DNA of 64,000 nt from Geodermatophilus poikilotrophus (GCF_900111455.1 NZ_FOIE01000012.1:35038-99037), one strand, 5' to 3'. Shown: positions 44,327 to 53,976, numbered from the stretch's first letter. Translations and numbers: made by a program. Notes: generated by a model not told the origin, from the letters alone.

Positions 44327-45319
44327 TCAGTCTCCGGCAGCCGCCGGCGCGGTGCCGCCCGCCTCCTCGAGGATGTCGACGACGCCGCCGTCGGCCGGGA
44401 CGATCGAGCCGTCCTCGATGACGCCGAAGCGCGGGTTCACCGTGACGTCGATGTCGGCGGTGACGTCCGCGACCAGCTGCTGGGCGGCGGCGTCGGCGCC
44501 GGCCCGGGCGCTCTCCTCCAGCTCGGGGCGGACCTCCTCGAAGCCGGGCACGGCCGGCTCCCCGACGAAGACGACCAGGACGCCGGGCAGGTCGGGGACG
44601 GTCAGCGAGGTGGCCGAGTTCGGCGCGGCGGAGGCGACGACGTCGGCCAGCGGCGCCGGCACCTGGTCCGGCGCCCGCGTCGTCACCTCGGGCAGCGTGG
44701 TGTCGCCGGGGAACTGCGCGGCGATCGCGGGATAGGCCCCCGGGTCGGCCTGCAGCGCGGCGACCGCGGCGTCGGCGGCGGCCTGGTCGGGGACGTTGAC
44801 GTAGCCCAACCGGACCTGCGCGAGCGACGGCGCCTGTTCCTCGTAGGCGGCGCGCAGCTCCTGCTCGCTCAACCCGGGGGCCAGCCCCTGGGACTCCGCG
44901 ACCCGCTGGCGCAGCAGCTGCTGGCGGACGGTCTCGACGACGTCGGCCCGTGCGACACCCTGGGCGGCGGCCTGCGCGTAGACCGCCTCCGGGTCCTCGC
45001 CGGCGAGCAGCTCGTCGATGCGCGCCCGCACGTCGCCGTCGTCCACCGTGACGCCGTAGCGCTGGGCGAACCGGTCGTAGAGCTCGGCCTGCACCAACCG
45101 GTTGAGGACCAGCCGGGTGAACTCCTCCTCCCGCCCGGTGGCGGCCTCGGCCAGCGCCGGGTCCTCGAGGCGGGTGTCGACCGCGGTCTGCAGCTCGCCG
45201 ACGGTCAGCTCCTCGTCGCCGACGTAGGCGGCCACGCCCGGGTCGGTGCGGCAGCCGGCCACCCCGGCCAGCGCGACCAGGCCCACGGCCAGCGATGCGG
45301 TCAGGCGACGCGTCTGCAC
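44327..45319 (-). CDS. SurA N-terminal-like lipoprotein
   Basis: This 330-residue protein has a lipoprotein signal ending LAGVAGC (lipobox Cys), then a SurA/PrsA N-terminal chaperone domain rich in helices (EFTRLVLNRLVQAELYDRFAQRYGVTVDDGDV, EQELRAAYEEQAPSLAQVRLGYV). A full parvulin domain is not obvious, so chaperone rather than isomerase activity is likely. GTG at 45319 lacks a good Shine-Dalgarno. It is 4 nt upstream of mazG and separated from mfd by a repeat-type terminator. Confidence 0.8.
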   Translation of the reverse strand: MQTRRLTASLAVGLVALAGVAGCRTDPGVAAYVGDEELTVGELQTAVDTRLEDPALAEAATGREEEFTRLVLNRLVQAELYDRFAQRYGVTVDDGDVRARIDELLAGEDPEAVYAQAAAQGVARADVVETVRQQLLRQRVAESQGLAPGLSEQELRAAYEEQAPSLAQVRLGYVNVPDQAAADAAVAALQADPGAYPAIAAQFPGDTTLPEVTTRAPDQVPAPLADVVASAAPNSATSLTVPDLPGVLVVFVGEPAVPGFEEVRPELEESARAGADAAAQQLVADVTADIDVTVNPRFGVIEDGSIVPADGGVVDILEEAGGTAPAAAGD

Positions 45320-45344
45320 GGTTCGGAGGGTGCCACAGAAGGGA

Positions 45345-45437
45345 CCCGGCCCCACTCACCACTCGCGAGCTCGCGGCGAGCCTCCGGGCGGGGCCACGCC
45401 GCGAGCCTGCGGGTGGCGGGGAGGACGGGGTCCTCCC
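45345..45437 (-). terminator. Palindromic repeat and hairpin after mfd
   Basis: On the minus strand, GGGAGGAC-CCC-GTCCTCCC (45419-45437) forms an 8-bp stem 14 nt beyond the mfd stop. It is followed by GCCACCCGCAGGCTCGCGG and then GGAGGCTCGCCGCGAGCTCGCG, family loop words in inverted order. The element ends 25 nt before the SurA-like start codon. It should terminate mfd transcription. Confidence 0.6.
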
Positions 45438-45451
45438 GGGGGCCACGGCCT

Positions 45452-48400
45452 TCAGGACGCGCGGGCGGCCGGCTGCTCGAGGAGGGCGGCCAGCAGCGAC
45501 CGCAGGTGGTCCAGCAGCGCCACGTCCCGCAGCGGCGTCCGCCGGTCCGGGCCGACCGGCACCTTGAGCGAGATGGTGTCGACGGCGGCCTTGTAGGTGG
45601 CGCCGTCGGCCAGCCGGGCCAGCCGCATCTGCTTGGACTCCGCCAGCGGGACGGGGGAGATCCGGATCGCCCGGCCCTGCATCGACACCTCGGTGATCCC
45701 CCACTGCCGCACGGCGGCCCGGAACCGGGCCACGGCCAGCAGGTTGAGCACCGGGGCCGGCGGGGTGCCGTACCGGTCGGTGAGCTCGTCGAGCACCGCC
45801 TGCGCCTGCTCGTCGGACTGCACCGAGGCCACCTTGCGGTAGGCCTCCATCCGCAGCCGCTCCCCGGGCACGTAGTCGTGCGGCAGGTGGGCGTCGACCG
45901 GCAGGTCCACCCGGACGTCGGCGGGCTCGGCCGGCGGCTCCTCGCCGTTGAGCTGCGCCCGGTAGTCGGTGACCGCCTCGCCGACCAGCCGCACGTACAG
46001 GTCGAACCCGACGCCGGCGATGTGCCCGGACTGCTCGCCGCCGAGCAGGTTGCCCGAGCCGCGGATCTCCAGGTCCTTCATCGCCACGGCCATGCCGGCG
46101 CCGAGGTCGGTGTTGTGCGCGATGGTGGTCAGCCGGTCGACCGAGGTCTCGGTCAGCGGCCGGCTGGGGTCGTAGGTGAAGTACGCGTACGCCCGCTCCC
46201 GGCCACGGCCGACCCGCCCCCGGATCTGGTGCAGCTGCGAGAGTCCGAAGGTGTCGGCCCGGTCGACGATCAGGGTGTTGGCGTTGGGGATGTCCAGGCC
46301 CGACTCGACGATCGTCGTCGCGACCAGGACGTCGTACTCCTTCTCCCAGAAGCCGACCATGATCCGCTCGAGCTCGTGCTCCTTCATCTGCCCGTGGCCG
46401 ACCGCCACCCGGGCCTCGGGCACCAGGTTGCGGATCTTGGCCGCGGCCTTGTCGATCGACTGCACCCGGTTGTGGATGACGAAGACCTGCCCGTCGCGGA
46501 GCAGTTCCCGGCGGATCGCCGCGGCCATCTGCTTGTCGTCCCAGGCGCCGACGTAGGTCAGCACCGGGTGCCGCTCCTCCGGCGGGGTGAGGATCGTCGA
46601 CATCTCGCGGATGCCGGTCAGCGACATCTCCAGGGTGCGCGGGATCGGGGTGGCCGACATCGACAGGACGTCGACCGCCGTCCGCATGGTCTTCAGGTAC
46701 TCCTTGTGCTCGACGCCGAAGCGCTGCTCCTCGTCGACGACGACCAGGCCCAGGTCCTTGAACCGGGTGGTCGGCTGCAGCAGCCGGTGGGTCCCGACCA
46801 GGATGTCGATCTCGCCGTCGGCGAGCCGGCGCAGGATCTCCCGCGACTCGGCCTCGGACTGGAACCGGGACAGCACCTGCACGGTGACCGGGAACTGGGC
46901 CATCCGCTCGGAGAAGGTCTTGTAGTGCTGGTTGGCCAGCAGCGTCGTCGGCACCAGGACGGCGACCTGCTTGCCGTCCTGCACCGCCTTGAAGGCCGCC
47001 CGCACGGCGATCTCGGTCTTCCCGTAGCCGACGTCGCCGCAGATGATCCGGTCCATCGGGACCGGGTGCTGCATGTCGGTCTTGACCTCGTCGATCGCGG
47101 CCAGCTGGTCGGGCGTCTCCTGGAACGGGAAGGCGTCCTCGAGCTCGCGCTGCCAGACGGTGTCCGGGCCGTAGGCGTGTCCCCTGGTCGCCATCCGCGC
47201 CGAGTACAGCCGGATGAGCTCCGCGGCGATCTGCTTGACCGCCCGGCGCGCCTGGCCCTTGGTCTTCTGCCAGTCCGCACCGCCCAGCTTGGACAGCGCC
47301 GGGGCCTCGCCGCCGACGTAGCGGGTCAGCTGGTCGAGGGCGTCGGTCGGCACGAAGAGCCGGTCCGGCGGCTGGTTCCGCTTCGACGGCGCGTACTCGA
47401 CGATCAGGTAGTCGCGCTGGCCGCCGTTGACGGTGCGGCTGACCATCTCGATGTAGCGGCCGATGCCGTGGTGCTCGTGGACGACGAGGTCGCCGGGCTG
47501 CAGCTGCACCAGGTCGACGGCGTTGCGCCGGCGGGCGGGCATCTTCACCGCGTCGCGCATCGAGGTGCCGCGCTGCCCGGTGAGGTCGTGCTCGGTGAGC
47601 AGCGCCAGGCCCACGCCCGGGAGGGCGAAGCCGGTCTCCAGGCTGCCCTGGGTGACGTGGGTCAGCCGCGGGTCCGGCGCGCCGGCGATGTCGGGCACCA
47701 GCCGGGTGCCGAGGTCGGCCTCGGTGAACTGGTCGGCGGCGCGCTGGGCGGGGCCGGGACCGGCGAAGGTCACCACGACCCGCCAGCCCTGCCGGTGCCA
47801 GGTGCGCATCCGGTCGATCGCCTGGGCCTGGTCGCCGTGGAACCGCTCGACGGTCGTGGCGTCGAGGGTGACGTGGGTGTCGTCCTCCTCGGCCGCCAGC
47901 GTGAAGGCGCCCGTCGTCCACCACGGCAGGCCGCGGCCGCGGGCGGCGGCCTCGATCTCGGCCAGGGCGCGGAAGGAGGACGCACCGAGGTCGATCGGCG
48001 CCTCCCCGGCCTCGGCGGCGGTCGCCCAGGAGGCGGCGAGGAACTCCTCGGCCGTGCGCACCAGGTCCGCAGCCCGGCTGCGCACCCGCTCGGGGTCGCA
48101 GACCAGCACGTGCGTGCCCGGCGGCACCAGGTCGGTGAGCAGCTGCATGTGCGCGTCCCCGATGAGCGCCGGGGTCAGCGACTCCATGCCCTCGACGGCG
48201 ATCCCCTCGGCGAGCTTGCCGAGGATCTCCAGCAGGCCGGGGTGCTCGGCGGCCAGTGCCGCCGCCCGCTCGCGGACCTGGTCGGTGAGCAGCAGCTCGC
48301 GGCACGGCGGCGCCCACAGCCGCTCCGGGCGCTCGTCGAGCGAGCGCTGGTCGGCGGCGGAGAAGTAGCGCAGCTCGTCGACCTCGTCGCCCCAGAACTC

Positions 48401-48997
48401 GACCCGGACCGGGTGCGGCTCGGTGGGCGGGAAGACGTCGAGCAGGCCGCCGCGGACGGCGAACTCGCCGCGCTTCTCCACCAGCTCCACGCGGGTGTAG
48501 GCGGCGTCGGTCAGTGCGCGGGCGACGTCGTCGAGCTCGGCGGTGTCCCCCGGCCTCAGTTCCACCGGCACCAGGTCGCCCAGGCCGGGGGCCAGCGGCT
48601 GCAGCACGCTGCGCACCGGCGCGACCAGGACGTCGATCGTGCCGTTGGCGCCGGGGTGGGTCAGGTCGCGGAGCACCGCCAGCCGCCGGCCGACGGTGTC
48701 CGCGCGCGGGGAGAGCCGCTCGTGCGGCAGCGTCTCCCAGGCCGGGAAGACCTCGGTGCGCCGGTCGGGCAGGAAGCAGCGCAGCTGGTCGGCGACCGCG
48801 TCGGCGTCCCGCTCCCCCGCCGTCACGACGAGGACGGGCACGCCGGCACCGCCCCGCGGCGTGGCGAGGGCCGCGGCGACCAGCGGCTGCACGGACGGCG
48901 GCGCGGTGACCGCCAGCTCCGCGTTCCCCGCGGCGGCCACGACGCGGGCCACCCCGGGGTCGGTGAGGACGACGTCGAGCACGCCGCGGAGGGTCAC
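45452..48997 (-). CDS. mfd: Transcription-repair coupling factor Mfd
   Basis: This 1181-residue protein has UvrB-like N-terminal domains (VLVVTAGERDADAVADQL...TEVFPAWETLPHERLSPRAD), a RID/KOW-like GDLVVHEHHGIGRY module, and a RecG-like translocase with Walker A GDVGYGKTEIA near residue 650 and DEEQRFG near 754. The C-terminal TRCF domain follows. Mfd removes stalled RNA polymerase at lesions and recruits UvrA. GTG at 48997 follows AGGAGACC. It is divergent from the polysaccharide locus. Confidence 0.97.
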   Translation of the reverse strand: MTLRGVLDVVLTDPGVARVVAAAGNAELAVTAPPSVQPLVAAALATPRGGAGVPVLVVTAGERDADAVADQLRCFLPDRRTEVFPAWETLPHERLSPRADTVGRRLAVLRDLTHPGANGTIDVLVAPVRSVLQPLAPGLGDLVPVELRPGDTAELDDVARALTDAAYTRVELVEKRGEFAVRGGLLDVFPPTEPHPVRVEFWGDEVDELRYFSAADQRSLDERPERLWAPPCRELLLTDQVRERAAALAAEHPGLLEILGKLAEGIAVEGMESLTPALIGDAHMQLLTDLVPPGTHVLVCDPERVRSRAADLVRTAEEFLAASWATAAEAGEAPIDLGASSFRALAEIEAAARGRGLPWWTTGAFTLAAEEDDTHVTLDATTVERFHGDQAQAIDRMRTWHRQGWRVVVTFAGPGPAQRAADQFTEADLGTRLVPDIAGAPDPRLTHVTQGSLETGFALPGVGLALLTEHDLTGQRGTSMRDAVKMPARRRNAVDLVQLQPGDLVVHEHHGIGRYIEMVSRTVNGGQRDYLIVEYAPSKRNQPPDRLFVPTDALDQLTRYVGGEAPALSKLGGADWQKTKGQARRAVKQIAAELIRLYSARMATRGHAYGPDTVWQRELEDAFPFQETPDQLAAIDEVKTDMQHPVPMDRIICGDVGYGKTEIAVRAAFKAVQDGKQVAVLVPTTLLANQHYKTFSERMAQFPVTVQVLSRFQSEAESREILRRLADGEIDILVGTHRLLQPTTRFKDLGLVVVDEEQRFGVEHKEYLKTMRTAVDVLSMSATPIPRTLEMSLTGIREMSTILTPPEERHPVLTYVGAWDDKQMAAAIRRELLRDGQVFVIHNRVQSIDKAAAKIRNLVPEARVAVGHGQMKEHELERIMVGFWEKEYDVLVATTIVESGLDIPNANTLIVDRADTFGLSQLHQIRGRVGRGRERAYAYFTYDPSRPLTETSVDRLTTIAHNTDLGAGMAVAMKDLEIRGSGNLLGGEQSGHIAGVGFDLYVRLVGEAVTDYRAQLNGEEPPAEPADVRVDLPVDAHLPHDYVPGERLRMEAYRKVASVQSDEQAQAVLDELTDRYGTPPAPVLNLLAVARFRAAVRQWGITEVSMQGRAIRISPVPLAESKQMRLARLADGATYKAAVDTISLKVPVGPDRRTPLRDVALLDHLRSLLAALLEQPAARAS

Positions 48998-49178
48998 GAA
49001 GAGGTCTCCTGAGGTCGGGTGGCCGCGCTCGGCGCGCCGGGTGCGCGGGGGGCCGGACCTCCAGGTTAGTCCCGGTCGGGGGCTCCTGCTCCGGGCCGGC
49101 GAGGGGGCCGTCGGGACGGCGTCCGGCCGCGGTCTCGCCACTTCGGGTCGACGTCCCCCCGGGCTCTCACTCCATCGG

Positions 49179-49194
49179 GTCACCGCGCGGTGAC
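49179..49194. promoter_or_regulatory. 16-bp perfect palindrome between mfd and the EPS locus
   Basis: GTCACCGCGCGGTGAC is a perfect palindrome centred 66 nt upstream of the first glycosyltransferase start and about 190 nt from mfd. The position just upstream of a plausible -10 (TACCTA at 49210) fits a regulator site for the polysaccharide operon. Confidence 0.5.
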
Positions 49195-49231
49195 ATCCCG
49201 GTGATCAGCTACCTACCTTCGCCCGGCAGTG

Positions 49232-49250
49232 TTCGACGACGGGGGAAGTG
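49232..49250 (+). promoter_or_regulatory. Shared EPS leader motif, copy 1
   Basis: TTCGACGACGGGGGAAGTG immediately precedes the GT4 start codon and includes its ribosome binding site GGGGGAAG. The same block appears before the genes at 53977 and, on the minus strand, 62407. Confidence 0.5.
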
Positions 49251-49251
49251 T

Positions 49252-50271
49252 GTGAGCGACGAGCTGGACATCCTGCACGTGGGGCCCGACGTGCGGACCA
49301 CGGGCGGCATGGCGACGGTCATCACCCTGCTCTCGCGCTCGCCCGCCCCGGGCCTCCGGGTCACGGCCGCCGCGACGTGGGCGCCGTCGGCTCGCGACCG
49401 CGGTCTCGCCGCCACGCTGGGCCTGCTCACCGGGCTCGTCCGTCGCCGCGGCAGGCGCCCCGACTGGGTGCACGCCCACCTCAGCGAGGGCGGCTCCTTC
49501 CTGCGCGAGGGTGCGGTGCTCCTCGTGGCGCGGGCCCTGGGGATCAGGACGGCGGCCACCTTGCACGGCGCGCGTTTCCTGGACTTCTCCGAGCGGCACC
49601 CGCGCCTGGTGCGGCGGGTCCTCGGCGCCTGCCGGGTCGTGTTCCCGCTCGGTCCCCACGCCGGGGCGCGGGTCGCCGCGCTGTGCCCGGGCACCCCGGT
49701 GCGGCCGGTGCTCAACCCGGTCGACCTGGACGAGCTGCACGCCGCGCCGGCCCCGTCGCACACCGCCGACGTCGTCTTCGGGGGCGAGGTGGGGCGCCGC
49801 AAGGGCGTCGACCGGCTCGTCGCCGCCTGGCCGGGGGTCCGCCGGCGCCATCCGCAGGCGACCTGCGTGCTGTGCGGTCCCCTGGGGGACCTCCCCGTGA
49901 CGGACCTGCCCGAGGGGATGCGCTACGTCGGCTCGCTGGAGCGGGCCGACCTGCTCGGCGTCCTGCGCTCCGCACGCGTGGCCTGCCTGCCCTCGCGGGA
50001 CGAGGCGCTGCCCATGTTCGTCCTCGAGAGCCTCGCCCTGGGGGTCCCGGTCGTCACCACAGCCGTCGGGGAGATCGGCCAGCTCGGCGAGGAGCAGGGC
50101 GTCTCCCTCGTCGACGGCGACCCGGCCGGGCTGGCCGCCCGGCTGGGCGACCTCCTCGCCGACCCGGCGCAGCGCGCCGACTGGGGCCGGCGGGGCCTGA
50201 CCTGGGCCGAGGAGCACTGCAGCGTCGAGGCGGTCGGCCGGGCGCTGGCCACCTCGTACCGGGCGGCCTGA
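49252..50271 (+). CDS. GT4 family glycosyltransferase
   Basis: This 339-residue GT-B enzyme has an N-terminal ILHVGPDVRTTGGMATVI nucleotide-sugar fold entry, EVGRRKGVDRLVAAWPGV in the linker to the donor domain, and the E-x7-E motif in SRDEALPMFVLESLALGVPVV typical of GT4. It adds a sugar to a lipid-linked or growing polysaccharide. GTG at 49252 has a GGGGGAAG site. It opens a tightly packed operon; the next start is 3 nt after its stop. Confidence 0.88.
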   Translation: MSDELDILHVGPDVRTTGGMATVITLLSRSPAPGLRVTAAATWAPSARDRGLAATLGLLTGLVRRRGRRPDWVHAHLSEGGSFLREGAVLLVARALGIRTAATLHGARFLDFSERHPRLVRRVLGACRVVFPLGPHAGARVAALCPGTPVRPVLNPVDLDELHAAPAPSHTADVVFGGEVGRRKGVDRLVAAWPGVRRRHPQATCVLCGPLGDLPVTDLPEGMRYVGSLERADLLGVLRSARVACLPSRDEALPMFVLESLALGVPVVTTAVGEIGQLGEEQGVSLVDGDPAGLAARLGDLLADPAQRADWGRRGLTWAEEHCSVEAVGRALATSYRAA

Positions 50272-50274
50272 GCC

Positions 50275-50799
50275 ATGGGGACGACTCCCGGGGGCCGTTC
50301 CGGCCCCCTCCAGGACTGGTCGGCCAACCGTGGCCGGCCGGGCATCCAGGTGGTGCTGGTGCTGTTCCGCCTCGCCCAGGCAGCCCGGGGCGGCGGAGGC
50401 CGGCTCCGCCGCCTGCCGGCCGCGCCGCTCATGCTGTTCTACCGCCTGGTCGCGCTCCGGCTGTTCAGCATCGACCTGCCCGTCTCCACGTCCGTGGGCC
50501 GCGGTCTGGCGATCCACCACGGCATGGGTCTGGTGGTCAACCGGGCCACCAGGATCGGCGACTCCGTCACCCTCCGGCACAGCACGACGCTGGGCGCCCG
50601 TCGCACCGACGAGGACTGCCCCGTGCTCGCCTCCCACGTCGACGTCGGTCCCAACAGCGTCCTGCTGGGGGCCATCTCCGTCGGCCGGGGCGCCCTCATC
50701 GGGGCCGGGAGCGTCGTGCTGCACGACGTCCCGCCCGCCGCCTCCGTGGCCGGCAACCCGGCCCGCGTCCTGCCCTCCAGAGGAGAGAACCCGTGCTGA
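50275..50799 (+). CDS. Left-handed beta-helix acyltransferase (CysE/WcaB type)
   Basis: This 174-residue protein has a short hydrophobic N-terminal region, then hexapeptide-repeat coils (VGRGLAIHHGMGLVVNRATRIGDSVTLRHSTTLGAR, VDVGPNSVLLGAISVGRGALIGAGSVVLHDVP) and a VAGNPARVL closing motif. These are the hallmarks of serine acetyltransferase-like O-acetyltransferases. In this operon it most likely acetylates the exopolysaccharide. ATG at 50275 is the start. Confidence 0.85.
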   Translation: MGTTPGGRSGPLQDWSANRGRPGIQVVLVLFRLAQAARGGGGRLRRLPAAPLMLFYRLVALRLFSIDLPVSTSVGRGLAIHHGMGLVVNRATRIGDSVTLRHSTTLGARRTDEDCPVLASHVDVGPNSVLLGAISVGRGALIGAGSVVLHDVPPAASVAGNPARVLPSRGENPC

Positions 50800-51542
50800 C
50801 GTCGACCCCCTCCACCCGCGTGGCCGGCTTCTGGCGCTCCTGCGCCCAGGACGGCCGCCTCGTCACATCCCTGGCCGACGTCTTCGCCGCGCCCTGGCAG
50901 ACGCAGCCGGTCCGCGTGCAGACGGTCAACCTCCAGCACGTGCACCTCATCGCGACCTCCCAGCGGGCCGCGGAGGCCGCGACGGCGGCCGACCTCGTCT
51001 CCGCGGACGGGTGGCCCCTGGCGTACCTGGCCCGGCGCGCCGGGCGGAACTGCGCCCGGGTGACCGGCCGCGAGATCGTCGACGCGCTGCTCCGGGACGG
51101 TGCGCTCGCCGGGCGGCGGGTCGCCCTGCTCGGGACGCGGGCCGACGTCGCCGCCGCGTTCGCCGATCGGCTGGCGGGCAACGACGTGACCCTGGCCTGG
51201 AGCCAGCACGGGGACGCACGCACGTGGGACGTGGCGGCCGTCGCGCGGGAGGTCGCCGCCGCCGACTGCGACGTCGTCCTCATTGCCCTCGGTGCGCCGC
51301 TGGGTGAGCCGCTGGGCCAGGCGCTCGCCGCGCTCCTCCCCCGGGGCCTGGTCGTCGGCGTGGGGGGCGCCGTGGAGATGGTCACCGGCGACATGCCCGC
51401 GGCTCCCGGCTGGATCGGCCGGGTCGGTCTCGAGTGGGCCTACCGGCTCGCCTGCCAGCCACGCAGGCTCGGCCGGCGCTACCTGGTCGAGAGCCCGCGC
51501 GCGCTGCTCCTCCTGGCCCTGGCCGCGCGCGCGGGCGCATGA
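50793..51542 (+). CDS. WecG/TagA/CpsF family glycosyltransferase
   Basis: This 249-residue GT26-family enzyme has ATAADLVSADGWPLAYLARRAG, VTGREIVDALL, the central VALLGTRADVAAAFADRL Rossmann-like stretch, and VVGVGGAVEMVTGDMPAAPGWIGRVGLEWAYRL near the end. Relatives add N-acetylmannosaminuronate or similar residues to undecaprenyl-linked acceptors. GTG at 50793 overlaps the preceding gene by 7 nt and follows GAGGAGA. Confidence 0.9.
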   Translation: MLTSTPSTRVAGFWRSCAQDGRLVTSLADVFAAPWQTQPVRVQTVNLQHVHLIATSQRAAEAATAADLVSADGWPLAYLARRAGRNCARVTGREIVDALLRDGALAGRRVALLGTRADVAAAFADRLAGNDVTLAWSQHGDARTWDVAAVAREVAAADCDVVLIALGAPLGEPLGQALAALLPRGLVVGVGGAVEMVTGDMPAAPGWIGRVGLEWAYRLACQPRRLGRRYLVESPRALLLLALAARAGA

Positions 51543-52861
51543 GCCCCACCCGCCTGCACGCGCGGCTCTGGCCCCTGGCCCCGGGGGTCGCCATCGTGGC
51601 CACCGTGGCCGGCGCCGTCCTGGCGCCCCTGGCGACCGGTGCGGCGGTCCTCGGCCTCGCCGTCCTGTGCGCGACGGTCCGCCGGCCCCGGGCGACGGCC
51701 GTGGCGGCCATGGTCGGCGGCCCGCTGTTCCTCTCGGGGTACGCGGCCGGCCCGGTGACCCTCGACAACGTCACGGTCCTGTACGGCGCTGCCGTGGGCA
51801 CCGGCTGGCTGCTGGCGCGTCGCCGGGTCGGGACGCCGCTGGCCGCGTGGCCTGCCGCTCTCGCGCTGGCCGTGACCCTCGCGGCTGCGGCCAACGGTGG
51901 GGCCGGCCTGCCCGGCACCGCACGCTTCCTGTCGCTGGTCGTCCTGGTGCTGCTGGTCGCCAACTCCGCGCCGGAGACGCGCCGTCGCACCACGACGTGG
52001 GTCGAGATCGGGGTGACCGTGGGCGCCCTCGTCCTCATCGCCCAGCCCCTGACCGGCTACCCCGAGGCGTTCGGCACCGCGGAAGGGGTGGGTCAGCGCT
52101 TCGGCGGCCTGTTCGGGCACCCCAACTTCGCCGCCTACACGATCTGCCTGGTCCTGCTGTACCAGCTGTACGCCACCCGGTTCACCGCGCTGCGGCTCGG
52201 CTCGGCGGCCACCCTGCTGCTGGCCCTGCTGCTCACCGGCAGCCGCGCCGCCCTGCTGGTGTTCGTGGTGCTCCTCCTCCCGGCCCTGTGGCTGCGTGCC
52301 CGGCGGTTCTTCGGCCTGCTGCTGCCCGCGGTCGCGGCACTGCCCTTCGTCGGGACGACCGTGGTCACCCGGCTGGCGAGCATCGCCGAGACCGGGGGGC
52401 TGTCCGGTCGGAACGCCTCGGGGTGGCGGTTCGGGCAGTGGCAGGACGCCCTGGAGGCCACGCGCGGACACGAGCTCCTGGGCATCGGCTGGGGCCAGAC
52501 CGTCTCGGTCATGGGCGACGAGCTCGGCGCGCACAGCACCTACGTGCAGCTGTGGCTGGAGGTCGGGCGCATCGGCAGTCTCGTGGCCGCGGTCGGGCTC
52601 GCCGTCCTGCTGCTGGCCGCGCGGGCCTCGCGAACAGCCCTGGTGCTGGTGGCCTACGCCCTCATCACGAGCATCTCCGACCCGGTGCTGCTCTACCCGG
52701 CGTGCCTGACCGTGCTGCTGGTGCTCCTCGCGCACCTGCTGCCCGGGGACGAGGGCGCCTCCCTCGATCCGCAGCCGCCGTCGGCCGCCGCGCCGCGGGC
52801 CGGCGAGGCCCGGACCGCGGTGCCCATCGCAACTCGACGACCCCAGGGAGCACCCGCATGA
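51539..52861 (+). CDS. O-antigen polymerase/ligase-like protein (Wzy)
   Basis: This 440-residue protein has about eleven membrane helices and the Wzy_C-type motif GHPNFAAYTICLVLLYQL, followed by a large loop and GIGWGQTVSVMGDELGAHSTYVQLWLEVG, matching the H-x-x-x-x-x-x-x-E-x-G pattern. It likely polymerises repeat units in the periplasm-equivalent space. ATG at 51539 overlaps the stop of the previous gene (ATGA). The C-terminal 45 residues are a disordered Ala/Pro tail. Confidence 0.85.
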   Translation: MSPTRLHARLWPLAPGVAIVATVAGAVLAPLATGAAVLGLAVLCATVRRPRATAVAAMVGGPLFLSGYAAGPVTLDNVTVLYGAAVGTGWLLARRRVGTPLAAWPAALALAVTLAAAANGGAGLPGTARFLSLVVLVLLVANSAPETRRRTTTWVEIGVTVGALVLIAQPLTGYPEAFGTAEGVGQRFGGLFGHPNFAAYTICLVLLYQLYATRFTALRLGSAATLLLALLLTGSRAALLVFVVLLLPALWLRARRFFGLLLPAVAALPFVGTTVVTRLASIAETGGLSGRNASGWRFGQWQDALEATRGHELLGIGWGQTVSVMGDELGAHSTYVQLWLEVGRIGSLVAAVGLAVLLLAARASRTALVLVAYALITSISDPVLLYPACLTVLLVLLAHLLPGDEGASLDPQPPSAAAPRAGEARTAVPIATRRPQGAPA

Positions 52862-53841
52862 CGCTGACCTACGAGGTCCTCGTCCCGGCGTACCAGGCCG
52901 AGGACTCCATCGCCGCGGCCGTGGCCTCGGCCCTCGCGCAGCGGCCGGCACCCGAGCGGGTGCTGGTGTACTCCGACGGCAGCACCGACCGGACGGCGGA
53001 GCGGGCCCGCGCGGCGGGCGCCGAGGTGATCGACGAGGCCGAGAACCGCGGCGTCGGCCACGCCCGCCAGGTCCTGCTCGGCCGCTCGCGGGCCCCGTGG
53101 CTGCTCGTCCTCGACAGCGACGACCGGCTGCTGCCCGGGGCCGGCCGGCTGTTCGCGGAGGCGGTCGATGCGCACCCCGACGCCTGGGTCCTCGGTTTCG
53201 GAGCCGTCACCGACACCGCTGCGGCGCCGTCCGGTGCGCCCGCCCTGGGCCCGGCCCGGCCGGTCGACCTGCGCGGCCTGTGGCAGCGCAACCCCTTCAT
53301 CAGCTCCTCGGCGCTGATCCGCCGTCAGCCCGCGGTCGGCGTCGGCGGGTTCCCCGCGGTCCGGCGGCTGGTCGACTACGCCTTCTGGCTCGTCCTCGCC
53401 GGCGACCCCGCCGCCCGCGGCCGGCTGTGGAACCGCACCACGCCGGTGACGGCCCGCGCCGTCCACGGGGGGACGATCACCGGCAACGTCGTCGGCGCGG
53501 TGCAGGCCGAGCGGGACCTGCTGGTCGGGCACGCCGACGCCGCGCTGGTGGGGCTGCCGGGTCCGGTCCGGGCCGTGGTGACCCGAGGCCGGCTGGGCGT
53601 CCTGTGGTGGCGCGGGTTGTCCCGGCACCTGGACTACGGGCGCCCGGCGTCGTCCTACCTGCCGGCGGGGGACGTCGTCCCCGGCGTCGTCCTCCCCGGC
53701 CTGCTGCGGGTCCTGGCCCTGCCCTCGGTGCAGCGGACCGTGCGGGCGGCGGCCCGCGCGGCGCGCGGCGGGGTGCGGCGGCACGCGGGACCCGGTCGGA
53801 CGCCGGTCGGCCGCACCCCGGTGGTTGCCTCCGAGGGGTGA
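52858..53841 (+). CDS. GT2 family glycosyltransferase
   Basis: This 327-residue GT-A enzyme has LVPAYQAEDSIAAAVASALAQ, YSDGSTDRT and LLVLDSDDRLLPGAG, with the DxD metal site. The C-terminal quarter is Arg-rich and less conserved, with a basic tail that may bind the membrane. ATG at 52858 overlaps the wzy stop (ATGA). It is the last gene of the first, tightly coupled block of the polysaccharide locus. Confidence 0.88.
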   Translation: MTLTYEVLVPAYQAEDSIAAAVASALAQRPAPERVLVYSDGSTDRTAERARAAGAEVIDEAENRGVGHARQVLLGRSRAPWLLVLDSDDRLLPGAGRLFAEAVDAHPDAWVLGFGAVTDTAAAPSGAPALGPARPVDLRGLWQRNPFISSSALIRRQPAVGVGGFPAVRRLVDYAFWLVLAGDPAARGRLWNRTTPVTARAVHGGTITGNVVGAVQAERDLLVGHADAALVGLPGPVRAVVTRGRLGVLWWRGLSRHLDYGRPASSYLPAGDVVPGVVLPGLLRVLALPSVQRTVRAAARAARGGVRRHAGPGRTPVGRTPVVASEG

Positions 53842-53955
53842 GGGCGCCCCCGACAGTCCCGGCGGACGGGCGGAGGGGCGAGAGGATCCAGGCCAGACGG
53901 ACGGCGTGCACGATCGCGCCGTCGATCGGACGGAGCCGGCAGACCGGCGCCGTCA

Positions 53956-53976
53956 GTCGGACACGGGGGAAGTGGG
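53956..53976 (+). promoter_or_regulatory. Shared EPS leader motif, copy 2
   Basis: TCGGACACGGGGGAAGTGGG directly before ATG 53977 repeats the leader seen at 49232-49250 and, on the opposite strand, at 62418-62436. GGGGGAAG is the ribosome binding site; the preceding GACAC is not needed for that and is shared as well. Confidence 0.5.

Noticed and set aside
44025..48317. 1430-codon minus-strand frame across mfd, SurA-like and mazG
   Set aside because: Arg/Gly/Ala-rich nonsense in another frame of three well-supported genes.
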